Shown here: positions 16,333-23,799 of the stretch, piece after piece | Layout: each line of letters starts with the position of its first letter | How positions within the stretch are numbered: position 1 is the first letter of the stretch | NCBI RefSeq assembly: GCF_000712055.1 | Contig: NZ_JOOA01000002.1 | Coordinates: 1,984,001 to 2,048,000 of the forward strand | Direction: 5' to 3' | Length of the DNA stretch: 64,000 nucleotides | Source of the DNA: Ruminococcus sp. HUN007 | GTDB taxonomy: Bacteria > Bacillota > Clostridia > Oscillospirales > Ruminococcaceae | Made by a program: the position numbers and the translations under genes | The notes under the pieces: generated by a model | The model's input: only the letters and a program-made list of their open reading frames with translations | What the model was told of the DNA's origin: nothing | The model's database searches: none

Positions 16333-16761
16333 CTTCTTGTTCCAGCTTAATTATGGTAAAGAATAGCGATATAACTTTAACAGGAGTGTGATTTATATGA
16401 AAAAAGGTCTAAGAATTATTTCAGGAATAGCAGCAACGCTCATGTTTTCTCAGTCATTAACTAACATTGCTTTTGCTGCTAGTGATGCTTTTTCGCAATA
16501 CAGTTTCATATATGATCTTGTGGATGAACTTACAGATTATATGAAAAACAATATGGGTAAGGTTGATATTATTGTTACCGACCACCCATAATGTCGTCCA
16601 ATAGGCACTGTATCTTGTCACGCAGGCAACAGTTCTGTCAAGGGAAATGTACAAGATTCTGGAAAGTCAGTCCTGCAACTGCGGCCCAGACACGGAATGC
16701 TCACGGGAAAACCAACGCGATAAACCCATCCTTCGGGCACGCGGTAACAAATAATAGAAAA

Positions 16762-16806
16762 CGGCATCGTTCCGATTCGAATTTCGGGATGATGCCGTCT
16801 GTGTTT
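16762..16806 (+). terminator. Terminator near transposon left end
   Basis: ACGGCATC ... GTTCC pairs with GGGATGATGCCGT, followed by CTGTGTTTTTAT. It would block outside transcription before the transposon genes. Confidence 0.65.
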
Positions 16807-16857
16807 TTATCTATAAAAATGATATAATAATTGTATTAACCTTTAGAAAGGAATAAA

Positions 16858-16905
16858 CGATAGCTGTTTTGATCGTCATAACTCGCAATTATGACACAGC
16901 TATCG
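16858..16905 (+). promoter_or_regulatory. Long hairpin before the transposon first gene
   Basis: CGATAGCTGT (16858-16867) pairs with ACAGCTATCG (16896-16905), and inside it GTCATAA pairs with TTATGAC. It lies between a TATAAT box (16824) with AGAAAGGAA and the ATG at 16916, which has no good RBS of its own. A control of translation start is possible. A 16-codon frame starting TTG at 16869 ends in TGA overlapping the ATG. Confidence 0.5.
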
Positions 16906-16915
16906 TCCCTCAACA

Positions 16916-17416
16916 ATGAAAAGTATATCATTTTTTCGTGAAAAAGTCAAGGACGGAATCGTCGAAATTACAGGAACAAATTCACCTGTTTGTCCAATTT
17001 GCGGCAAACCAATGAAGTCACACGGAAGGTGCAGACGGTATCTGCGCGTATCCGGCGAAGAGCGAATCACTCTGTCTCTCAGAGTTTTCTACTGCCCGGA
17101 ATGCGACCGTTATCACCGCGAGCTTCCGGATTACGTTGCTCCTTACAAACATCTCAGTACTGAAATAATAGCTGAAATATATGATGGTCTTGACAACTAT
17201 GATGTTGATGACAGCACGATAATACGCATCCGAAACTGGGTAAGAAAGTTCCTGAATTTTGGTTCTGCGACTGTCAGAAGACTTAAAATTGAGCATCCTG
17301 CACTGGTCGTCAGAAGCAGTTTTGAATCAACATTTGACACGCTCACCTATTTTGTCAGAATAGTCGTAAATTCCAATGAATGGAAGTTCATTAGTTCGCC
17401 TGTCATTTCAGTCTGA
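16916..17416 (+). CDS. DUF6431-like double zinc-ribbon protein of the transposon
   Basis: The 166-aa protein has two CxxC pairs, CPICG (residue about 26) and CPECD (about 60), separated by a basic segment with GRCRRYLRVSG, as in zinc-ribbon DNA-binding proteins. The second half is helical (YKHLSTEIIAEIYDGLDNYD) with a possible HTH (DDSTIIRIRNWVRKFL). I associate this layout with DUF6431 proteins encoded beside DDE/ATPase transposition genes, from memory. A role in end binding or target choice is inference. It precedes the integrase by 42 bases, whose RBS AGGAGG lies in the gap. Confidence 0.65.
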   Translation: MKSISFFREKVKDGIVEITGTNSPVCPICGKPMKSHGRCRRYLRVSGEERITLSLRVFYCPECDRYHRELPDYVAPYKHLSTEIIAEIYDGLDNYDVDDSTIIRIRNWVRKFLNFGSATVRRLKIEHPALVVRSSFESTFDTLTYFVRIVVNSNEWKFISSPVISV

Positions 17417-17458
17417 CCTGTACTATGATAGAGATATCAACTACAAGGAGGTACCTCT

Positions 17459-18793
17459 ATGGACATGAAAAATCAGAAACTGGCAAAAGAGATAGCTGAA
17501 CAGCGTGTGATCATGATAGCGCCACTGCTTGATACCACTCTGTCTCAGGATGAGTATTACGGCAAGCGCCGGGAATTAGCTGATACGTTTGAAGTATCAA
17601 CAAGAACACTCCAGCGCTATGTGGATGCGTATAACGGAAATGGAATCGACGGATTAAAACCCAAAGGGAAAGTACCGGAACAGAATACCGTGATCACTAA
17701 GGAGATCCTGGAAGAGGCAATCCGTCTGCGCCGTGAAGTTCCGTCACGAAGCGTCCCTACCATCATCCAGATACTTGAACTTGAAAACAAGGTCGAAGTT
17801 GGCATGCTGAAACGAACGACGCTTCAGCGTGCACTATCAAGGGCGGGTTATTCATCTCAGATGATGAAGACCTATCAGGATCATGGATACGGTTCACAGC
17901 GTTTTGCCAGAGTTCATCGCTGTGACTTGTGGCAGGGAGACCTGAAATACGGACCAACGCTGACTATCGACGGAAAGCCGCAGCCAACGTACATGTCGTG
18001 TCTGATTGACGATGCAACACGTTACATTGTTCATGCTGAGTTTTATGGAGATATGGAGCAGAGCATTGTTGAGGATACACTGAAGAAAGGCATTCAGAAA
18101 TTTGGACTTCCCCGTCGTATCTACTTCGACAACGGTTCACAGTATCGTACCCAATGGATGAAGCGTGCATGCAGTCTTCTGAGTATTAAACTGCTGTATG
18201 CTAAACCGCGTAATCCTCAGGGTAAAGGAAAACAGGAACGCTTCAACCATACCGTTGACTCGTTCATTGAAGAGGTAAACCTGAACCGTCCTGACAGCAT
18301 AGAAGAACTGAACAGACTGTTTAACGCCTGGCTCTCTGAATGTTACCACAGTAAAATACACAGTGCACTCGGAATAACCCCGGAACAGGCATTCAAATGC
18401 GATTCCATGCCATTACGCTATCCGGATGATGCAATACTCTCAACTGCTTTCCTGCACTGTGAAACCCGTAAAGTTAACAAGTCAGGATGTATCAGCTTCA
18501 TGGGTAAAGATTATGATGTTGGCGTTCTTTATGCCGGACAGCAGGTGGATGTTGTTTATGATCCTCAGAATATTGCACGTGTAAGGATTGAAGCAAAGAA
18601 TCATGAACCGTTTTACGCTGAACCGGCTAAGGTAGGTACACACGTTGCTAAAAAACCGAAACGTGCTGAAATTGAAAGTATCCCAGCGGATTCTTCAAGA
18701 CTTCTTGATGCTGTTACAAAGAGCGCCGGGGAAAAGGAACGTCGAGCTATTATTTCGTATTCACAGGTATTGGAGGGTGCTGAAAATGTTTGA
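17459..18793 (+). CDS. DDE integrase/transposase (TniA/TnsB-like)
   Basis: The 444-aa protein begins with HTH segments (about 35-75, TFEVSTRTLQRYVDAYNGNG and the next LKPKG; about 90-150, RRSVPTII-like helices). The retroviral-integrase fold follows: D in HRCDLWQGDLKYGP, D in IYFDNGSQY, and E in PQGKGKQERFNHT, so the DDE triad is complete. The C-terminal beta domain (about 340-410, GCISFMGKDYDVGVLYAGQQ) is Mu/TnsB-like. ATG at 17459 has AAGGAGG 10 bases upstream. Its stop lies inside the start region of the ATPase gene (8-nt overlap), which couples the two. Confidence 0.88.
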   Translation: MDMKNQKLAKEIAEQRVIMIAPLLDTTLSQDEYYGKRRELADTFEVSTRTLQRYVDAYNGNGIDGLKPKGKVPEQNTVITKEILEEAIRLRREVPSRSVPTIIQILELENKVEVGMLKRTTLQRALSRAGYSSQMMKTYQDHGYGSQRFARVHRCDLWQGDLKYGPTLTIDGKPQPTYMSCLIDDATRYIVHAEFYGDMEQSIVEDTLKKGIQKFGLPRRIYFDNGSQYRTQWMKRACSLLSIKLLYAKPRNPQGKGKQERFNHTVDSFIEEVNLNRPDSIEELNRLFNAWLSECYHSKIHSALGITPEQAFKCDSMPLRYPDDAILSTAFLHCETRKVNKSGCISFMGKDYDVGVLYAGQQVDVVYDPQNIARVRIEAKNHEPFYAEPAKVGTHVAKKPKRAEIESIPADSSRLLDAVTKSAGEKERRAIISYSQVLEGAENV

Positions 18794-19598
18794 AATGTTT
18801 TATGGTATGCAGCATACACCGTTTACGCGCGGTATTCCATCTGATCAGCTGCACAGAACACATCAGAATACTGAAGTTTTCAGTCGTCTGATCATCACTG
18901 CACAGAAACAGTCATTCGCACTGCTGATTGGTGAACCAGGTACCGGCAAGACAAGTACACTTCGTCGTTTAAAGGATGAACTTCCTGAATCAGAGTACAT
19001 GGTTCTGTACGTTTCTGATTCAAAACTGACTCCGCGAAGCTTCTACAACTATCTCCTGAACCAGCTCGGATGCAAATCCGAATTTCATCGCAATGCAGCG
19101 AGAAACGCTTTGCATAAGCAGATTGAAATAATGAGGAATATGCAGAAACGTAAAGTGGTCGTGATTCTTGACGAAGCACATCTGTTGCCAAAAGAAATGC
19201 TTGAAGAGGCCCGCTTTCTTCTGAATTACAAAATGGATTCCGAAAATCCAATGGCACTAATACTTTCGGGTCAGACTGAACTCTGGGACAAACTCCGTCT
19301 TTCCGCATACAGAGCCATTCTTGAAAGAGTAGATGTTGAATGCTTTCTTACTCCTATGGATTTTTCAGAAACCAAGCAGTACATTGAATCACAGCTTCAT
19401 TATGCCGGACAGGAAAATCCTGTCTTCACTGAAGATGCAATGAAATCTATTTTTACTTTTTCAGGCGGAAATCCACGACTCGTAAACCGTGCCTGCAGTC
19501 AGTCACTTATCTATGGTGCACAGATGAAACAGACCTGTATCGACAGCAAATCTGTAGATATTGTACTTGAAAACGAAGTAACCGGAGCCGGTCACTGA
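18786..19598 (+). CDS. AAA ATPase, ExeA/TniB/TnsC-like transposition partner
   Basis: The 270-aa protein starts MFEMFYGMQHTPFTRGIP, the usual ExeA-type N-terminus. Walker A is GEPGTGKTS (about 49-57), Walker B VVVILDEAHLL (about 129-139), sensor-1-like LILSGQTELWD, and arginine-finger-like AILERVDV. ATPases of this type load the DDE transposase onto a target and give target immunity in Mu/Tn7/Tn552 relatives. It overlaps the integrase gene by 8 bases (ATG at 18786, TGA at 18791), so the longer upstream frame is not used. No target-selector gene (TnsD/TniQ) follows within the element. Confidence 0.88.
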   Translation: MFEMFYGMQHTPFTRGIPSDQLHRTHQNTEVFSRLIITAQKQSFALLIGEPGTGKTSTLRRLKDELPESEYMVLYVSDSKLTPRSFYNYLLNQLGCKSEFHRNAARNALHKQIEIMRNMQKRKVVVILDEAHLLPKEMLEEARFLLNYKMDSENPMALILSGQTELWDKLRLSAYRAILERVDVECFLTPMDFSETKQYIESQLHYAGQENPVFTEDAMKSIFTFSGGNPRLVNRACSQSLIYGAQMKQTCIDSKSVDIVLENEVTGAGH

Positions 19599-19839
19599 TT
19601 ATCTGATGTTGCGGTTCAACTTGATTAACGGGCTTTTGCCCACAATGGAGGATAGGGCAACGCTGGGGAGCGACCTGAGCGCCATGTGGGATTTTGCCGA
19701 GAGCATAGCTCTCTAGATTGAAATTGACACCTCCGTGCTGGGGGTGTCAGTTTGTTTTTCCAATTCAGTTGACAAAATACTGTCCCTGCCCTGACAAAAT
19801 ACATTCACTTTTGGATGACAGGATAGGTGGGCGCTAACA
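19599..19839. other. Transposon right end, non-coding
   Basis: No gene. GGGCTTTTGCCC-type and GAGAGCATAGCTCTC hairpins occur at 19630-19715, a terminator (TGACACC 19725-19731 with GGTGTCA 19743-19749, then TTTGTTTTT) follows, and the terminal repeat is at 19813-19839. Repeated transposase-binding sites are likely here but could not be delimited. Confidence 0.6.
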
Positions 19840-20486
19840 ATTATATCTGTTGGTGATCAGCTTGATCTTAAAGCACCAGAAAACAGTAAAGTAAAAGTTA
19901 TTGTCGGTGACGAAGAATCAGCTGAAAAAGTTGAGAAATATGTTTGCGATTTAGGTTATGAGAAGGAAATACTGAATATTGTGATTGATTCTAATTTCAG
20001 ACCAGTGCCTGATGCTGGGGATAATTCTGAAAAGATCACTTTTAATGATTATGAGTTTGTTTACGAAATATTAAATGTAGTGACCGAACTGATGAATAAC
20101 AATAAAGACGTTGATATTCGTTCAGCTGGTGATAAACTAGATTTGGAAACACCAGAAAACAGTAAAGTAGAGGTAAGAGTAGGAAGCGTAGAATCGTTAC
20201 AGACTGTAAAGGAATATGTTATTAATCGTGGATATTCAGAAAATAGCCTAAGTGTTATAGTTGACCCAGCATTTCAGCCGGTGCCTGATGGAAACGCTGT
20301 ATGTTTCGGGGATTTAAATTCAGATCAAACAATCGATGTAACAGATCTTACAGAACTTTCACTTGCACTTTTAGGTGATAAGGAACTTACAGAAGATCAA
20401 CAGAAGGCTGCTGACATTGACGGGGATGGATCAGTAACACTCGCCGACCTTGCAAGACTTCAGCAGTTTCTTTCAAAGAAAATTGA

Positions 20487-20674
20487 TAAACTGTGATAAC
20501 GAGTTGATTACGACAAAAACTGACCCAGATATATCAAATATTATTTGGGTCAGTTGATACTTTGAATATGAAAAGGGGATGATTCCAGTGAAGTAAGATA
20601 ATATTTTATTTGTACGCAAATTTATGAGAAAACAGAAGTTAGAAAAATTAACAGGGGGAATTTATTATGAATAT
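20487..20674 (+). repeat. Intergenic direct repeat, copy 3
   Basis: Matches 4851-5053 with a handful of changes (for example GATAACGAG for GATAATGAG). The AACTGACCC hairpin is at 20518-20555. The MIPVK mini-ORF differs only at a synonymous third position (ATT for ATA). Identity stops eight bases into the protease start codon region, where the P3 deletion begins. Confidence 0.88.
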
Positions 20675-20737
20675 AGTGTTGGCCAAAGAATAAATACGGA
20701 TGTATTACATTTTGCGTTTAATAATCCATACTTGTAA
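20667..20737 (+). pseudogene. Protease P3 relic (collapsed copy of the P family)
   Basis: The first eight bases of a P gene (ATGAATAT) are joined directly to its last 22 codons, which read YSVGQRINTDVLHFAFNNPYL and match the ends of P1 (YSVCKRIDTNILQFALNNPN) and P2. About 1.1 kb of coding sequence is missing. The junction has TAT/ATAT microhomology. The relic shows that A3 was once followed by a protease, as A1 and A2 are. Confidence 0.85.
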
Positions 20738-20755
20738 TAATAGGGAGTGATCAAC

Positions 20756-21782
20756 ATGACTAAAAAATTTATTTCTATTCTCTTAACAGTTTCGTTGGTA
20801 TGTGGCTCAGCATTTTCTGCTGCTGATATATATGCTTCCGAAAGCACTTTAACAGCAGGGATAGAGTCGTGGAAGGAATACAGTGGCACACGAAAAAGGA
20901 TATCCGGGACAGTAGAGGATGTTATAGGATCTCTAAAATCCGGAACGGTAGTTATAGACTGTCAGGGTGCTTACGGAGATGGCTTCCTCGCATTTACACC
21001 GGACGAACGTCACAGTTACTATACTAAAGGCTCAAAATACTCCATAGTAACAATGGCTGAAGGAACGGAACCACCTGTTAAAGAGATCAATGAGAAAATC
21101 GGTGCATCAGATAACTACGAAGTTAAGTTCTACAGAATAGATGACAGCGATGAATACGGATTTTTTCGTACTTGATAACGAATATAAAGATACTGTTTAT
21201 GATCTTTTAAAACATAACAGTAATGTGGTGAAAATAGAGGAATGTCAGAGTATTCTTGAATGTGAATCTGCACTCACAAATTTCTGTATAAAAACCGATC
21301 TTTCCATAGATGAGGTTTATGAGGAATATCCTGGACTTTTACTCGAAAATGGACGTAAGCTTCGCGAATCAGATAAAGACTGGTGTGATGCTCCGGAAGA
21401 CTGGAGTTATGTATTTTCATGCAAGGGAAGAAAAGATACCGAGACATATCCTTCGTTTTACAGTTCAATAAAGAAACTTCATGATAATAACATTCCGTTC
21501 GGATATGATGTTCTTATCGCTACAGAATATGGTCGTCAGCAGTCTGCAACAAGTTCAGAACTGATTTATAACGCAGCCAATACTGTTATAGTTGGTGATG
21601 TCGATTGTAATACATTGATTGACGTAACTGATCTTACCGATCTTTCTCTTGCCCTTATTGGCGATAAGGAACTTACAGAAGATCAGCAGAAGGCAGCTGA
21701 CATTGACGGTGACGGATCAGTAACTCTTGCCGACCTTGCAAGACTCCAGCAGTATCTTTCAAAGAAAATTGATAAACTGTGA
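20756..21782 (+). pseudogene. Secreted dockerin protein A4, frameshifted at a T6 run
   Basis: The first frame gives a signal peptide (cleavage near IYA) and an A-type body (AGIESWKEYSGTRKRISG, MAEGTEPPVKEINEKI, FYRIDDSDEYGFF) and stops at 21176. Reading GATTTTTTC (T6 at 21161-21166) with five T residues continues as VLDNEYKDTVYDLLKHNSNV and on to a complete dockerin (DVDCNTLIDVTDLTDLSLAL ... DIDGDGSVTLADLARLQQYL). ATG at 20756 is preferred to GTG at 20747 because AGGGAG sits 8 bases before it. The rest is intact, so either the lesion is recent or slippage on the T-run yields some full-length protein. Confidence 0.82.
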
Positions 21783-22053
21783 TAATGAGCTAATTACAGC
21801 TTTGTTATTGCAGAACACACCTAAATCATTATGCTGAAATGGTGCAGGAACAATACAAAGGTACCAAATGCATTAATTATTACATATTTGAATTAGAAAG
21901 TAGTGTGGTTTTATGAATAAAAAAACAAAATCAACTGTAACAGCAGTAATGCTTTCCGTTTTAACTATGCTGCGGATTAATTCGCTTACAGTTTATGCAG
22001 AAGAAACGGATACTTTTAATTTATCCGAAGGATTCTTTTCATTATACAATAAT

Positions 22054-23799
22054 CCTGAGTTCCCGGGTTTTTCTTAGTCTACATCACAGGATTGTAGTTA
22101 CAAGCGCATGATAATTCACGCAGATACGTAATTTATTTGAATATCCACTTGATTTCTGACATGAAAAATGATATAATGTAGATATAATAAATTTAGTCTA
22201 CATCATTTGCTGTGAGGGAATCATGTATATAAACTATAATATCGTAAACGGTAAAGAATATGGAACAGTGACTGCATCTGTTCGAAAAGGAAAAAGTGTT
22301 TCAAAAGGCAAACAAATATATCTCGGAAGAGTAATAGACAAGGAAAATGGTATATTCAAAAATCGTGAAAGAGGGTTGTTTAAATACGATCTTGCAACAG
22401 ATTCATACAGTTCTGTTTCAGCAGATTTTGAAGAGCCAAAAGACCAGCGAAAAACAAAGTATCAAAAACGTCCAGTTCTGATAGTATCTTTCGGAGATAT
22501 ATATTTACTTGATTCATTCATGAACAAAAGTGGAATTATGTCAGCAGTGAATGCAATCAATTATAAAAATCAGGATACCCTTCATGCGCTGGTTGCTTAC
22601 TACATATTAACAACATACTCCAACTGTCATGCAGAAGACTGGTGGGAACTTACATATGCCAGATATCTTTATCCTAAAGCACAGATGGCATCTCAGAGAA
22701 TAAGCGATGCACTCGCTGATATAGGCAGTGAAGATGCTAAGCGCCACTTCTTCAAGGAATACTTTAAGTTTCTTTCCTTAAAAAAAGACGCAGATGAATC
22801 AAATGAAATTGATGACGGTATACTTATTGATAGTTCAGGGCTTCCAAATTCTATACATTTTCCATTAACCGCCGTAAGCAATCATAACGGAATAATCAGT
22901 GAGGAACTGAGGCTCATTTACGTTGTTCAGCAGCACACTGGAATGCCGTTGTTTTTCAGATATGTTGCAGGTAATGTTATCGATGTAAGTACAATAACAA
23001 GAACTATAGCTGAACTAAAAGCGAATGGCATAAATACCAAATTTGCGATTCTTGATGCCGGATATTATACAGGAGTAAATGCCGATGCACTTCTTGATTC
23101 AGGAATTTCTTTTATGGCTCGAATGAAAAGTAATTTCAAGGTGTACAAACGAATCGTAAGTGAACATCTTAATAATCTGATGATTAAGGAAAATGCAGTG
23201 ATATTCAACAAACGACTTATCTATATCAAATGCGTTCCATGTGAAATAGGTCAGAAAGAAAATCGTAAAGCATACGCTTTCCTGTGTAAGGATATGACGG
23301 CATACAATGAAGGACAGAAAAATGCTATTGCAAGAGCTGAAGATGAAAGTCTTACAGCATCAGATATTTATGATGATTTACAAAGGCAAGGAGTATTTGT
23401 GATTGTATCAACCAGAAAAGTTGCAGTCGAAAAAATACTGCCTCTTTATTATATGCGTGATCAGGTTGAAAAAATATTTGAGCTATGCAAACAGGGAGGT
23501 AAAATACTTCCGATTAACGTAGAGTCAGAAGCAACATTACGTGGGCATTTGATGTTGACTTTTATTGCAACTGTTGTACTTAAAATGATGAGTGACAAGC
23601 TAAGAAATACTGCCTTGACAACTGAATCTGTGTTTATGAATTTACATGAACAGCATGCCATCGTGTATGACAAGGAATTTGTAACAACAGAACCGATTAA
23701 GAAAATGAACGATGCATACAAGGCTTTTAAAATTCAATGTCCTGTTTCTATAAAACGTCTGCTTGATAATGTAGACTAAAAAATTCTCGGGAACTTAGG
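22054..23799 (+). mobile_element. IS1634-like (IS4-type) insertion sequence (1746 bp)
   Basis: The ends are CCTGAGTTCCCGGG (22054) and the complement of CCTAAGTTCCCGAG (to 23799), with further similarity to TTAGTCTACAT about 25 bases inside. The flanks show a 5-bp duplication ATAAT (22049-22053, 23800-23804). The reading frame of the host gene is restored when the IS is removed, which supports the boundaries. Confidence 0.85.
22223..23779 (+). CDS. IS1634-family transposase
   Basis: The 518-aa protein has the IS1634/IS4-type catalytic set: D in DDGILIDSSGLP (about 201-207), D in KFAILDAGYYTG, and E in YYMRDQVEKIFELCKQG near the C-terminus, with the usual long beta-strand insertion before the E. 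The N-terminus (GTVTASVRKGKSVSKGKQIY, then LGRVIDKE) is a small DNA-binding beta region. ATG at 22223 follows GTGAGGGAATC. No frameshift is seen, so it may be active. The ORF fills most of the element and its stop is 20 bases from the right end. Confidence 0.92.
   Translation: MYINYNIVNGKEYGTVTASVRKGKSVSKGKQIYLGRVIDKENGIFKNRERGLFKYDLATDSYSSVSADFEEPKDQRKTKYQKRPVLIVSFGDIYLLDSFMNKSGIMSAVNAINYKNQDTLHALVAYYILTTYSNCHAEDWWELTYARYLYPKAQMASQRISDALADIGSEDAKRHFFKEYFKFLSLKKDADESNEIDDGILIDSSGLPNSIHFPLTAVSNHNGIISEELRLIYVVQQHTGMPLFFRYVAGNVIDVSTITRTIAELKANGINTKFAILDAGYYTGVNADALLDSGISFMARMKSNFKVYKRIVSEHLNNLMIKENAVIFNKRLIYIKCVPCEIGQKENRKAYAFLCKDMTAYNEGQKNAIARAEDESLTASDIYDDLQRQGVFVIVSTRKVAVEKILPLYYMRDQVEKIFELCKQGGKILPINVESEATLRGHLMLTFIATVVLKMMSDKLRNTALTTESVFMNLHEQHAIVYDKEFVTTEPIKKMNDAYKAFKIQCPVSIKRLLDNVD

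Larger units (their letters stand above)
16573..19839 (+). mobile_element. Three-gene Tn7/Tn552-like transposon (3267 bp)
   Basis: The ends begin TGTTACCGACCACC (16573) and, at the right, the complement of TGTTAGCGCCCACC (to 19839); similarity continues with TGTCGTCC/TGTCATCC. TGT...ACA ends and a 5-bp duplication ATTAT (16568-16572, 19840-19844) are features of the Mu/Tn7/Tn552 group rather than of IS21. Genes are a double zinc-ribbon DUF6431-like protein, a DDE integrase and an ExeA/TniB-like ATPase. The right 240 bases (19599-19839) carry no gene but several hairpins. Confidence 0.88.
16397..20496 (+). pseudogene. Secreted dockerin protein A3, interrupted by a Tn7/Tn552-like transposon
   Basis: The 5' piece (16397-16572) encodes a signal peptide (cleavage after IAFA) and the first 37 mature residues to GKVDI. 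The 3' piece (19845-20496) continues as SVGDQLDLKAPENSK. Removing the transposon and one 5-bp target copy restores one frame of about 275 codons. The rebuilt protein holds two tandem repeats of roughly 95 residues, each with a YxFxYxxxxxxTxxM start, a DI-S-GD-LDL-PENSKV core and a FxPVPD end. A type I dockerin closes it (DLNSDQTIDVTDLTELSLAL ... LADLARLQQFLSKKI). ATG at 16397 follows CAGGAG. The repeat is not a known domain to me. Confidence 0.87.

Noticed and set aside
16591..16827. 78-aa ORF in the transposon left end
   Set aside because: It lies across the terminal repeats and a terminator hairpin, with no RBS; not a gene.
16573..19839. IS21-family assignment of the three-gene element
   Set aside because: IS21 also has a transposase and an ATPase, but the ATPase is ExeA/TniB-like rather than IstB-like, and TGT...ACA ends, the 5-bp duplication and the extra zinc-ribbon gene fit the Tn7/Tn552 group better.
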